Below are positions 48,061 through 60,510 of a DNA stretch of 64,000 nt, in pieces. Source of the DNA: Climacium dendroides (taxonomy: Eukaryota; Streptophyta; Bryopsida; Hypnales; Climaciaceae); the NCBI GenBank assembly GCA_950106755.1, contig OX467084.1, positions 34,723,213 through 34,787,212 of the forward strand, written 5' to 3'. The notes beneath the pieces were generated by a model that worked only from the letters and a program-made list of their open reading frames with translations, was not told where the DNA came from and searched no databases. Numbering within the stretch: the stretch's first letter is position 1; the number at the start of each line of letters is the position of its first letter. A program made the position numbers and the translations under genes.

Positions 48061-50890
48061 TCCTGTGTAGGACAGAAACGCAACTCTTCATCCTCGGAAT
48101 TAGGGGTCGAAAGGGGCATCCTCTTAATTAGGGGTGGAAAGGGGAAATTTTAAAACCTTAACAGCCCTCCCGAGGCCTGAAATTTTTTGTAATGATTCCT
48201 TTCAATCAAAACATTCTTTTTCTTTGGACTTTGATCCAAAATTTTTGGTTGTAAGTAGGCCCCAAGTGAACATTGTTTTTTCATGTTTGATTGTTGACCT
48301 CTACTATGTTAATATGTTAATCAATAATCAGTGTCATCTTTAGCATACATGCATGCAATGATGTTGTATTGGATAGAATAGCTATATTATATGTAACAAA
48401 TGTATAAAATACTTGTGGTTATTGAGGGCAATAATCACTATCATCTTCAACATACATGCATGCAACAATGTTGTATTGGAGAGAATAATTAAATTATATG
48501 TAACAAATGTATACAATACTTGTCATTATTGTAACATGTTTCTTCGTTTGGATACAATAAGCTAGTTCATTATGCTATATCTAGCGTAAGGGACACAATT
48601 TTTTAAAATTTCTCCATACAATATGTATTCAAGACTTGTTGATTTAGTTTGAGAGAAGTTATATGTATGTACAAGAAAGCCAAGTTTATGAATGAACCTA
48701 TCAAAGATTAAACTAGGATTATAAGCTAATACATGACTACGATTGAATTGGGGTTAAATAATTGTAGTTGTTATGTGTTGGATGCATGTTGTGCAGAGTG
48801 ATTTGGGAATATAAAACGATTCATCTTCTTGATCTAAATCTACAAAACTTGTAAATTGGCATGTAATTTTGATCATTGTGTGTTGACAATAAAGTCCAAG
48901 AAGTTGAGTCACATGGTTCTAGAAATAGGATGACTATTCTTTGGCTACAATGTGGTTGGAAGGAAGGAAGCAAAACAAGGAGTACATCCATTCGGGGAGA
49001 TTTGAGGCCTTTGGAAGAGGGTGGTTGCAAGAAAGGCCGACCCGTTTTTGAAATGTTTTCTATAGTACTCATCTTTCCTTTCACGAGTATTGTATGATTA
49101 GAAAAACAATTTAAAAAAAATGTGAAAGATATTTTTAATGTATATACCTTAAAAAAGAAGGTACCTTATGAAGGAAAAGCATAGAAAAAATCTCTACGTA
49201 GGAGAATTGGAAAAGTCTCTTGAACTAGCAAAATCTCATGAAAATATATACTTTCACATTTTAATTTGTAAAAAAATAGGAAAAGAAAATTTCTTCAAAA
49301 CAAAAAATTGGCAATTTGGAAGAATTTCATGATGAAGAGATTTCATCCAAAGAATGATTTTAAAACCATCTTCAATGTTTAGAAATGCATGCCCAAAGGA
49401 TCCCTATTAGCACGCATGTTGAGGACATAAAATAAAATATTATTAAATTTTCTTTGGTAGAAACATGACTTCCTACTATGGGAATAGACTACAAAAATTT
49501 CAGCTTTAGATCATTAATTTTGAATGCTCCCCAATACTAAAAAACCCCAAACTATAAAGTGTGACAAATTAGCTAATTTAAATTTAAATATAAAATGATT
49601 TTGGAGATTTTTTGAAAAATAAAAGATTTGAAAACTATCAAGTTAGTCATGTCCAATAAAAATTTCAAGTTAATCAAATTTATGCTTCAAAAGTTATAGC
49701 AAATAATAAAAGAGTCACTCTCATTGTGATGCAAAATTGTACCAGTCTTTCTTGCAATCACCCAAGACTATTTCAAGGTTGTTCTCATTGTGAACTACTA
49801 CAATGTTGGCAAAACTATTAAATAATTAAAAAATTAATTAAAAAATTAAACTAAAAAAATTAATTTTAAAAACTTTAAAATTTAAAAAGTACATTATTAT
49901 TATTTAAATATTCAAAAATGAATTAGATATTAATATTTGACGTGGCCATCTCTTGACCATGTTAGATTGCTAATTTGGTATCGATTTGGTGTTGTTTCCT
50001 TATTTCCCACAATCCGGAAATACACGGTCTTTGGAAGCCCTAAAAAATATTCTAATGACTTTGGCTAGCTGTATCATTGGTGATGGCTTGAATAAACTTC
50101 TTCTAGTGGTTAGTGGCAAGTAAAAGAATCCTTAGTACTTGAAAATGTTTAGAGTCTTTCAATTCTTCTATGTGTGCTTTTGTAATTTTTGAAGCGAATG
50201 ATTCACATGGTAACCAAAAAGATGATTTCCATGGTCACTAATCTATCCTTTAAGAATTAATAAATTTTCAAGTAGCACATCTCAAAGTTATATGGGTACT
50301 AGTTTGTGTCATGCAACAATTTGTAGGAACCAATTTAAAATTTTTAGTTGTAGGAGGACTATGCATACTATAGTGTCATCACACATGTCTTTGCTTTTTA
50401 ATGCAAAATTGGAAGACTCTAGACATTGATTATGGGTGCAGACTACTTTTTGGCTCTGAAAAATTATAATAATTTTAATTTTGGGAATAAAATTACAAAC
50501 AAATTGCAGTCCCTATATTTCCTTATCTTTCTAGAAGGAAAATTTGCATCCCCTCACATTGTCCATAATGTGTTGCAGAATTGCTTAAGTGATCAAGTAC
50601 AAGTGTTTTTACCTTGGTTATTCACTCACTTGAATATGCACAATTAATATTGAAGACTACACTATAATTAATACAAATTAATCTACACAAAAAAAATCAC
50701 TTCAAAATAGTTGGGCATCTAATGTGTTGGTTTTGTGATGGACAATTAAATTAAACACTTTGAAATGACAGAGGAACTAAGTTAATTCCTCACCAGGCCC
50801 AGTAAATTTGGAGTTGACAGAGAAACCGGAATGAGAGAAAAAGTGCTTCATATTTTATCCTTGCAGAATTCTCAAGCACAAAACTACAGA
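48061..50890. other. Intergenic, no gene recognised
   Basis: AT-rich with only short frames. A direct duplication of about 70 bp is visible around 48330-48540 (CATACATGCATGCAA, TGTTGTATTGGA, ATATGTAACAAATGTATA occur twice). It includes the 3' flank of RIO1. Confidence 0.65.
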
Positions 50891-53800
50891 CTACCTCGTA
50901 CACTTGGACTTAGCCAACTTCTTTTTCTTCTTTTTCAAGGCTTTTGGAAGCTTGGTCTTCCGTGCCTCTCGCTTTTCAGCTTTAACTTTCTTCTTGTTTT
51001 CTTTCCTAGCTAAACGAGCTGCCTCCTTCTTCGGGTTCCTGGGTGCACCATCTGCCTGACCTTCATCATCATCATCACTACTGTCTTCATCATCAGAGTT
51101 TTCAGAAGTTCCATCATCTTCTTCATCGTCACTCTGGATTCCACTTGTGACAAGAGCTTTGGCATTCGGTGTCTGATCCTCAGCTGGTCTGGCAATATCT
51201 CTTGAAGCTCCTTGACTCGTAGAAAGATCATTGACATCTTCCTCTTTGGCAGGTCGCGCAAAACCTTCGTTATCATCTTCATCGTCATCCTCGTCATCCT
51301 CGTCATCAGTGAAGACTCCATTTGTTGCAAGATCTTTGGCATCCTCAGTAGGTCTTGCATGGTCGGATGATAACCGAACTCCAGAAAGATCCTCTTTCAA
51401 CCCAGTAATAGTTTGGTAATAGATGCCCTCAGTATCCTTGCCGCTCTGGATCCGCTCCTGATCTCTTTCATAGTCTTCCACTTGGTCTAGAGATTTCGGG
51501 ATAAATGACTGAAAAAGAAAAACAGATGATTCCAGTTTACTGACAATCTGAACTCAATATTTTACAAGGACTACAGGCTTGATGAATCCTTAAACGTCAG
51601 TCTTTCTGAAAATACAATGAAAAGCTGACCCAAGGGGCTACCTGTGACGTTTGAGGGTTAAAAAGCAGAGCAAAGAGTACGAAAATATGTCACTTCAAAC
51701 AATAGGTAAGACCGAGGACACACCTGGATGAAGACAGCCTCGGCAACCTGCTCTTCAGCAGTCTGTTCTGACGACCTATCCTTAATTTTCTCTTGAATCT
51801 GAAAAAAAACCCCATTACTATTAGGTCATGTAGACCAAAAGTCAAACGTCTAGGAATTTTTGGAAGTATAACGAACACAGGCAAGTTTAGTAAAGTCAAC
51901 TTACTGTTGCAGAGACAATACCTTCTCAAGATAGTCATCAATCTGGTCTTCAGCAAGAGATGGATCCACAACGAAATCAAAAAGCTCTCTAGTGCTCATC
52001 ACTCCCACGCCATTTTTCCTAAAAAAGTCCTGTACATTGGTAGCACAACCTCAACATACTGGATCATTTTAACAAATCCACAAATTCAGATACATCATAG
52101 TCTTCATGTGCTGTTTCATCATCGAGATTAAAATTTCGCGTCAACAATAGAAGCAATCAGACACCTTCGAAAAACGTATACCTCCTCTACAAGAACTGCA
52201 TATATAAACATCGCCACAAACCAGGGATTCTACACAATCAACAAGTTGATTCTTGAGCATAAAAAGGACCGTCACGAACAGCTACCATTGCAAAGCAGAA
52301 AAAATTAAAACGGATTATTAGCAAGAAAAGGGAGGCAGCAGACCAACCGAAACATGCAAACAATCCTCCCTTAGAAAATCCAGGGCACGAGGATGATCTA
52401 ATTCAACAGATTGCGAAACATCGATGATGTAAAGATGACCCTGCAATACAGTGCAAATGCTTAGAATCCCAAGAAGAATACGTTAATCATTCAGACTACG
52501 ACATTACAAGCATTCAAACAATTTCTTCTGTTGAACTCAAAATGAGTGGTGCTTTGATGCACAAATATACCACGTATATCATCGACAAAGTACAGGAATG
52601 CCTGGAACATTATAGTACATTGTTATTATATTATCATACTAAAAGTTTTTAGTTCATTAAGATTTTCTTTCCCGATTAGATCAGTCGGCTCACAGGAGAT
52701 AAATCACGTATTCCACTCATAATTCTATTTGACCGAAATGGAAAATATATTAGAAATACAGTGAAAAGGTCATATCCGGCCCATTCCACGCAATTGGAGT
52801 AATACCTCGTGATAAAGTATGTTGTATTCACTCAGATCTCCATGTACGAGTTTGCACACTTGATACATTTTGCGCATCGTCAATACTATCTGCATATTTG
52901 AAAATATCATATCAATATTGAGCGCCCATATAACTCGACAATATATGTACTCAAATATTCTGCAACAAATCCCAAGAGAGAAGCTGCCACATTGCACTAG
53001 TCAATGGTGGAGGATTCAAGTGAAAGGAAGTACAGGGGCTTGTGATTGCCTGCCTCAAAATAACATTCGCGCATTTTGGATTCAGAAAGGACAGCATCCT
53101 TCAGTCGTGGAGCAGCCCAACTCTCCTTTCCTATGAACAGGATACGATTAAGTGTCAAAGAACACACCATCGCAGTCTGGAAATTTAATTATCAGCTTAC
53201 AAATTATTTCATGTACTGGTGTCAAGGGTACTAGCTGCAAATTATCAGCAGCAGCGACGGTCAAAGATAGGTACAATTACTAGTTGTCGTCCTCTAGATT
53301 TAAGAGCTTTAAACTAACCGTTGATTTACAAGCGAATAGGACTTCGAATTTAGAAAGAAAAACGAAACGTACCAATGAAGGACATGACGAGTACATGCAG
53401 CCGAAGAAGAACAGGAGTCGGGCTCAGAATCCCTGCAGAATTTAACCTGCAAATATATTTCACCTCGACAATTATGAAGCAAAGCACAGATTGGAGTGTA
53501 CCAATGGGAACGCTTTTGACAAATTAAAAGCTTACATCAAAACAAAAAAAACTGACAGGATCTATCACCAGGCATCTAGGAGCACTGATTCAGACAAAAC
53601 CATATGCACAGCACCCATGTTTAGTACCTGTTCAGGTTACGCATCTCCTTCTCAGCCCAGGTTTTCACCATTTTCCGAGGGTTATGCTTACTATACCCAT
53701 GTCGGAACCTAAAATCTCCTTGAACGTACCTCTCCCGATCCCTGTTCATGAAGAATGTGAGATAACGTCAAAACAAGCTCTGATACTTCTTTTCTTCAAG

Positions 53801-54849
53801 ATATCCGAGTAACTGGCATAAAATATTGATCACAATTCTTCGTTAAAGTCATCCATTACTTCAATCCCAAAGAAACAGTGACATTTCCCGGTATTAAAAT
53901 GACCAATTGGATTGATCTCGTTGTGAAAATTTTACTTTAAATGCTGATGAATTTTATATCAGCAGAATCAATTGGACATGTTAGTCAAAAAGTTAACAAA
54001 ATTTGGAGAAAAGAGAGTCCCCAAGTACCCCAATCCAAACAGATCAGGGTTAGGATTTCATCCAAAAACTTTAAAAATCTCCGTTTCGGTTCAACTTAAA
54101 ACCCAAATTGGGCTTCTTGGTCCTTCAAGGGTTAATATGGTTAATAGGTTAATTCACCAGGTGCATAGCTTGTGAAATCACAGAGAGCTTACTTAAACAC
54201 GAGAATGGAGGTTTTGAAGACTTTAACAGCCAGCTCTTCTCCCGTGGCGGTGATTGCATGATAAACATTGGCCTGAAAGATAGTCAAATCGTGCGTCAAT
54301 GTGCATATCAGAGGACGTCTATCTCTTCAAAAGTCATGGCTCAGAATACGAACTACTCAAATATACAGTCAGCTCCCAAAGGTGCATCAAATCGACCGAA
54401 AAAAATCGGCGACCCACTCTAACGAAAGGGATCTGATTTCACCTCTTTTCCAGTTGATATGCACCCATTAAGCTCCTTAAACACGCCACGGTTCAACATC
54501 TTAAACAGCACCATACGCGTCCTAGGATCGAGAGCCTGTGAGCATAAAAAGCATTTAGGAGGAGATTAGGGTTTAGGGTTTAACCAAAACTCCAAAACAT
54601 TAAAGCCACCACAACAAGGAATTACAACATGGTGGATAGTCAACAAAACAAAGACAAAACCCTCCGTCACACCTGCTCCACAGTGGCCCTGTCTTCCTTC
54701 CCCTTCACGTTGATCCGGCCTTCACCCTGTCGCCGCATGCTGTCTTTCACCGACGTGACAACCGAATTGGCCATTCCCGTACCGGAATTCTCCTTGAGGA
54801 ACAACATTTCCGTCTCCTCCATCATCTCCAGGGACCAAGAGGGCTCCAT
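50891..54849 (-). CDS. RIO1: RIO1-type atypical protein kinase/ATPase, eleven exons
   Basis: It acts in cytoplasmic maturation of the 40S ribosomal subunit. Exons, in transcription order: 54849-54673, 54535-54443, 54272-54193, 53741-53628, 53446-53373, 53130-53054, 52889-52806, 52440-52348, 52029-51922, 51798-51724, 51508-50891. Phases agree, giving 530 residues, normal for the family. Key sites: STGKEANVYHA at residues 86-96 (the RIO nucleotide loop), Lys107 in [20 protein letters not shown] with Asp223 and Asn228, and IIDVSQSV with metal-binding Asp240. The C-terminus has long Asp/Glu runs and then a Lys-rich tail, as in other RIO1 proteins. The intron at 53053-52890 begins with GC rather than GT; alignment of CYFE to [10 protein letters not shown] requires this. 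All other introns are GT-AG. The ATG at 54849 was chosen because no in-frame ATG lies upstream in the same open frame. Confidence 0.94.
54566..54581 (-). promoter_or_regulatory. Telo-box repeat in RIO1 intron 1
   Basis: TTAGGGTTTAGGGTTT on the plus strand (AAACCCTAAACCCTAA in the gene's sense) lies in the first intron. Telo-boxes are enriched near the 5' ends of plant translation and ribosome-biogenesis genes. Confidence 0.55.
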
Positions 54850-54860
54850 GGCGCACAGAA

Positions 54861-54891
54861 CTCCCCCCCCCCCCCTCTCTCTCTCTCTCTC
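54861..54891 (-). repeat. (GA)n(G)n microsatellite in the RIO1 5' leader
   Basis: In the gene's sense a run of GA dinucleotides followed by a G run ends 12 bp before the start codon. GA-rich leaders are common in plant housekeeping genes. Confidence 0.7.
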
Positions 54892-55400
54892 GGCAATCAC
54901 TGCCAGCACTATACAAAATACATGTGTACACAGAAGCAATGCAGAGAGAAAGCTATCACGACTTGAGAAACTCAGTAAATTTGTGACAACCCATCGTTCA
55001 AACCAACATGAGCAATAAATATTGTCAGTGAATGTTCAAGCAAGTGAATGGTGTCAAGATAAAATTGCTCGGATTTCTATGCTCGAATGTTCACTGACAA
55101 CCACATTGCTCGTGACAACATTCATTGCTGGGCTTTTTAAAACAGTACAAGCCTACAAGGAGATCGCACCCGAAGAACCACCTCCACAACCCCTTCAAGC
55201 CCTCATATCCTGGTATCCTGGTCAATACGCATAGCCAAAGGATCAATCACAAAGAAAAAGGTGCGCGGAGCTTCGTCTCAGATACCGAGATTCCCTAAAG
55301 ACTCCAGATTCTCTAAAAAAATTGATGCAATGCACACCCGGTTGAAATGACAATCGCCCCCCTGCACAAAAACAACAAACACTAAACCCCGGTACCTCCC

Positions 55401-55423
55401 AAACCCTAAACCCTAAACCCTAG
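55401..55423 (-). promoter_or_regulatory. Telomere-like (AAACCCT)3 box upstream of RIO1
   Basis: Three perfect AAACCCT units lie about 550 bp upstream of the RIO1 start codon. On the gene's sense strand this reads as TTAGGGT repeats, so it is an interstitial telomere motif or telo-box. A promoter role is inferred from position and gene function. Confidence 0.5.
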
Positions 55424-55880
55424 CCTCTAAAAGCGGTTTTAGGTCCTTCTGCAAGTTTTTGCCAGCATTGCCCTCTAAAAAGGAGTATATTATTTTATAA
55501 TTAATATATATATTGTAACACTTAGACCCTATGTAGTGGAGCAAAAATTTGCCTTGGCATACAGTGCCATGTAGGAAAAATATGAAGGGAGTATAATTTT
55601 TATTATTAGATAAGGCCTTTTAGTTACATCAAAAAAATTGTAAAATAATTAACATTGCCTTAAGTTCAAGAGGCGGATAAAAATTTGCACAAGCAAGTTG
55701 ACAAGTGGAATCTTGAATCTACTTGGGGCTTAGTGCCATTTTAATCTAATCCATTTAATCCTAGAAGGATGATGAGGCCATAAAGAAATGAAGGATGCAT
55801 ATAGATTATAGAACTACAAGTAATACATTAAAATTGTATAACTTTATGAAGTGTCCAAATAATGCTTGTTGCATTGGAAT
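55424..55880. other. Intergenic, no gene recognised
   Basis: AT-rich sequence between the RIO1 upstream region and the hAT MITE. Nothing recognised. Confidence 0.6.
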
Positions 55881-56101
55881 CATGGTTGTCATATCAGACG
55901 GAATCTCATTGTTCACGGATAGAATCGGACCGATTAGGGTTGACCGGCTGCGAACTTTAGAGGTTTATAACTTTGCAAAAATACTTCAAATCGGGCAAAT
56001 GAGATGTTTTTAGGCATCTGCAGTTTTTAGGCAGCCGGTCAACCCTAATCGATCCGATTCTATCCGTGAATAGTGAGATTCCGTCCGATATGACAACCGT
56101 G
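55881..56101. mobile_element. hAT-type MITE with perfect 8-bp target duplication
   Basis: The termini are CATGGTTGTCATATCAGACGG and, inverted, CACGGTTGTCATATCGGACGG. The inverted repeats run about 70 bp each (through ATCGGA, GGTTGACCGGCTGC). ATTGGAAT directly flanks both ends (55873-55880 and 56102-56109), the 8-bp duplication typical of hAT elements. There is no coding capacity. Confidence 0.9.
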
Positions 56102-56109
56102 ATTGGAAT

Positions 56110-57126
56110 TACCTTCCCTTGTCTATAAGACTCATTTATCTTTAATAATATGGAGTAGTATGATAAGTATGCTTAATTGTTATTGTCAATTATGGATGTG
56201 CTTGCTTGGGTGATGTTTAAATTCCTTTTCTTTGTCAATAAGATTGAATTAGATGATTCATCTTTATTAATAATACTAAATATACTCAATCACTATTGTC
56301 AAATATGGGTGTACTTACTTGGATCATGTTTAACTTTGATATCAAGTTTGTACATTTTGTAAAAAATCTTAGTATGTATATTTTAAGATTGATTTAAACA
56401 ACAATTCTATTTTGTGAGTATTTGCATTAGGTGGAGTAAACAAGAAACAAAACTAACATGATAAGGATACACACTAAGATCCTATTTTATTATTGAATTG
56501 GAATATTTCTCAATACATTAACTCAAACTTCCATGCACCTAGAATTGGTTAAATCTTCCATGAAGGATTTTTAAAAATTGGAATTTTGTATGGAACTACT
56601 TGTGCAATAGTTGGAAGAAGACAATTAAAACTATTGATTGACAAATTTTTTGGAAAGGCAATTAAAGTTTTTCATTTTTGAAAAACTATTTAATTTGTTT
56701 GTCAATAAAGGCAAAGCTACTCCTAAAACGTAGTTTCTCCCAACTCACATCCATCTATTAAGTTACACTATTTATTTGTTTTGTTTGTTTTGTTTGTTAC
56801 GTTGAAATTGTGCATCCCCAAGTGGCGTTCTTGGTACTGTTGGAAAGCCCTCGGCGAGGAGGGGTGCACAGACTTTGTTTTGTGACATTTGGAGGTACAA
56901 TGTGAAAGTTATTGAACCTCAAAGTTTTTATGAATTCAAAAATTCAAAAATTTATTAATTGTACTTACTCATGTTGGGACGGAGGTAGTATCAACTACCA
57001 TGGATTGAACTGAGCGAGGGAGCATGGGTTTCACATTCAGGTTTCCAATTTTCTGAAATCAATACAGGAAGTCCCCAAAACAAATCAATCCTAACTGTAA
57101 GAGTGATTGAGAAGATGATTGATGTA
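56110..57126. other. Intergenic, no gene recognised
   Basis: AT-rich sequence with short frames only. Confidence 0.6.
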
Positions 57127-57734
57127 CAGTAAGGTCTACTTCATTTACGAATTTTGGCTCCCAGGCAGTTTTCACTAGCAAGTTCCTAAACTTTAGTAAG
57201 CCATATCATGCTCAAAAATGAATCAATTTTCAAACCGCAAGTTGTGTTGGAATTGTCGAGAAGAGTACTTTATCACCATAACAAATATGTATATGTGAAA
57301 TTCAAAATTATACAACATTCTGGATGTTTTTTGTACACTATCTATCATTTAGTAGTACCACCTTTTGCAAAATTTCTGCTCACATTTGATTAGGCATGTT
57401 CAAAATGATTGTTTGTAGTTGTTGTAGATACACTTCATTCTATACCACTTGAATTGCTTGCATGATTTCTTGCTTATTCTTCACCTCATTGCAAAAAATC
57501 TTTGACTATCTTCCAAAGGATGGTAGATATTGTATAAAAGAAATTCAAATTATGGTAAGATTTTGGATTTCACATTTTCACTTGTTATGAAGTTGAAGTG
57601 CACTTCATTGAGATTCCAACACAATTTGTGGTTTCAAAATTGGTTTGTTTTTGAGCATGCTAGAGCTTCCTAAAGTTGTTGAACTTTGTAATGAAAACTA
57701 ATTGAAAAATTCGTAAATGAAGTAGACCTTACTG
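57127..57734. mobile_element. 608-bp inverted-repeat element at a TA site (Tc1/mariner- or pogo-like)
   Basis: The first 29 bp, CAGTAAGGTCTACTTCATTT onward, are repeated exactly in inverse at the right end. Weaker inverted similarity continues toward the centre near 57430 (ATGCTCAAAAA, GTGTTGGAAT). TA flanks both ends (57125-57126 and 57735-57736). TA targets with CAGT ends fit Tc1/mariner or pogo-type elements. No transposase is encoded. Confidence 0.75.
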
Positions 57735-57798
57735 TACTTCACCACTTGTCACGTGATGATCGATGTACGTCACTGATCATCTTCACAATCATCTTCTC

Positions 57799-57847
57799 GG
57801 TGAAGTACATCGATCAGTGATCGAGAAGATGATCGATGTACTTCACC
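57799..57847. repeat. Palindrome GGTGAAGTACATCGATCA with 18-bp arms
   Basis: The two arms are exact inverse copies separated by 13 bases. The loop and right arm repeat GAGAAGATGAT-GATGTA, which also abuts the left end of the neighbouring element (about 57107-57126). Confidence 0.75.
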
Positions 57848-57849
57848 AC

Positions 57850-59958
57850 TTTTGAGTCTAGACTCGGCCCAAGCACAGAGCATTATATTCATGCAAGGTG
57901 GCTCTCTCCGACTGAATCAATTAACGGACACATCCATACAAATTTTTTTAGCTTTCTAATAGAGTCGAGAATCAAAAACAGTACAATCGAGGATTGAAGT
58001 GTGTTCTGTTTCACAATCTAAGGCCATAATCTCCATATTATCAGAAGTGAAGTAGTTCAAACTTAAACTGCTATCAATTGAATGTCACCAGGTTGCGGGC
58101 TGTGTATACAGTAGTGCAATTCAGTTACAGATGCATGCTTAGAACTTACAGGGTTTTCAAAAACTCCGAACGTTTCACAAGCTTTTCGACATCGATCATG
58201 AAGAGGATATTCTTCATGATACACAGTATATGGGACGAATCCCCAACGTTTTCAGTGATCCAGATGGTGCGTAGGCAAAGAATCACACTACTCAAGTCAG
58301 GGACATCCCCCCAAAACGCCACTTTCGTACGTTATTGAGCCTAGTTCCTGCTCGCAATTCAATTGATTTTCATTTGTGTATGTCCTTGTTTGCAACTGAC
58401 ATGAAGAATTTAGGGTTCCCAAGCACCAAAGTGAATGCATTATGTGAACAGTCAGCTTGTGAAGTTCCAAGGGTGAATTTTGAGTGACGGATGTTCTAAA
58501 ATCATTACTTGACAGTAGACCGTACATATTGCATTGATTAAAAGGACAAACACCAGCTAGCTGACCATTGAAGCAAGCAGTCCCCGGCGATTTGGCAATT
58601 CCCTGCCCAAGCTTAATGGAAGGACACTGACAGTCAATGAATAAGCTGATGTAGGTTCGTTAGTGCCATATGAAAGTCAATACTTATGATGAGAGGAATG
58701 AAATGTAATGCGTAGAGTTAGTACCACAAAAAGAAGAGAAGCGTCGATTCGAAAGGGTCGGTGAAACCATAATTAATTATCCTGCACCCTGGTGAAGCCA
58801 AAGCAGCTGAATGTTAAGGAAGATACTGTTGTACAGACAGGCAGACAGGCAGGCAACCATGAAAGAAATCAATAGGTTTTGGGGTTTGAAGGTTAGGGCT
58901 CTTACTAGGGTTCTAGGGCATTACGTGAGTGATCGATGCTTGTACCAACGACTGGATGTTTGTTCATTGCATCATTGCAGTAGATCTCCAGAAACGTTCG
59001 ACCAATTCGAAGTGTAAGTTAACCTGCTGCACATCTGATTCATTTGAATCGTCCCACAGTCCCACTTCGAAAGAAAATCCGTTTTTTTTACATCAGGACA
59101 TTCCACACTGATTCCAATTTTTCAACCCAAAAGCATTACTCTCTTTTACGCAGATCTATGCGTGTTGGTTTTGATCCCTTGTTAATAGTGTTAATAGTAT
59201 TTCCCAAGGCTCAATGTACCTGTGGAGGGCTTCATCATCGCCTAGTTTGTTTTCCGTTTGTCCACAGTCACCCATAATCTTTGAATGTCTGCAGGAGAAT
59301 CCATGTCCATCAATCAAGTCCTCAGTCAGGCACTTGCTGAAGAGACTCGCATTTGAATGATCATTGTCAGTGGCAGTATGGAGTCCAAACTGTTCGGAGT
59401 CTGGACTCCATACTGCCACTGATTCAAAGGCCTTAATATTTTGTATGATCAGGAGATGCCTCTGTATGCGATTCTATTGATAGGGAGACCCTAACTTCTT
59501 CGAGAGGATTCTTTTTAGGGTGATGTCTGAAAGTTCCTGAAACACGTACTCGAATCAATTATTGAAAACCTTTCGAAACTCTCACCGACAGGCACCACGA
59601 ACCCTTCAAATCATACTTACGCCAGTGAGCACATAATTGCACGAGTATGCTGAATTAAACCTTGTATGAATGCAGACCAAGGACGACTCATGTGCGAGGG
59701 GGCACTCACTCGGAAGCTGTGTGTGTGGGTCATTACAAACCGGTCAAAGGCAGCAGTTCTTCATAACATTGGAGTGACTACCGCTTGTTCACTTTCATGT
59801 ATGATTCACTGATTTTCGAATTTTAAGTACCTTCGAAACCTGGCCGCATCAAACCCGAAACACAATTCAACGTTGCACGCGCGCTGGGCGGTCCCGAGAG
59901 AAGAACGAAACTGGGATCGATGAAGACGATGAAGGGGATGAACTCTTTAGGGTTTGAT
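57850..59958. other. Intergenic, no gene recognised
   Basis: Moderate GC with several frames of 60-87 codons on both strands, none with recognisable motifs or splice-linked partners. It contains the hairpin at 59367-59422. Confidence 0.5.
59367..59422. repeat. 56-bp hairpin with perfect 21-bp arms
   Basis: TCAGTGGCAGTATGGAGTCCA is followed by 14 bases and its exact inverse complement. It would form a short perfect stem-loop if transcribed. Confidence 0.8.
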
Positions 59959-60510
59959 GTGCAATCATAGGGTCCTTAGGTGTGCAACAACAAGGCTCCC
60001 TTTCAAGTACCACATATGTATTAGAGTTCTAGTTGATGAACACCATTCGCTGAGCTTTCAATTGGATCACTTTTTGTTTGACTTGTTGCTTGCATGAGTA
60101 TTCATTTCATCTCTGGCCCATCTCATGTTGGTCACTCTTTATTTAACTTGTTGATTGCATGAGTATTTATTTCATCCCCAAAGGCCATGGTTGTAGCCCT
60201 ATCACAAAGGTAGTGCTTCATAGGTAGTGCTTAATGTGCAATCATAGGATCCTTAGGTGCTAAAAAATAGGATTGGACCTTCCGAATTCAAGGACCACAT
60301 ATGTATTAAAATACTAATTGATGAATACCATTCCTTGAGCTTTCAATTGGATCACTTTTTGTTTGATTTGTTGTTTGCATGAGTATTCATTTTATCCATG
60401 GCCCATCTCATGTTGATTACTGTTTGTTTGACTTGTTGCTTGCATGAGTATTCACTTCATCCCATAAGGCTGTAGTTGTGGCCCTATCACGAAGGTAGTC
60501 ATTCAAACAT
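59959..60510. repeat. Tandem duplication of a roughly 275-bp unit
   Basis: Units start TGTGCAATCATAGGRTCCTTAGG at 59959 and 60235. Both contain CCACATATGTATTA, GAGCTTTCAATTGGATCACT and two copies of TTGCATGAGTATTCA, so there is an older internal duplication within each unit. Confidence 0.8.

Noticed and set aside
54722..54939. Longer N-terminal extension of RIO1 upstream of 54849
   Set aside because: The extended frame has no ATG before 54849, and its peptide comes from the GA/G microsatellite leader.
55401..55423. True chromosome end or telomere
   Set aside because: Only three units, with gene-bearing sequence on both sides.
57850..59958. A gene among the 60-87 codon frames
   Set aside because: No family motif, no splice-linked neighbours, and frames overlap on both strands.
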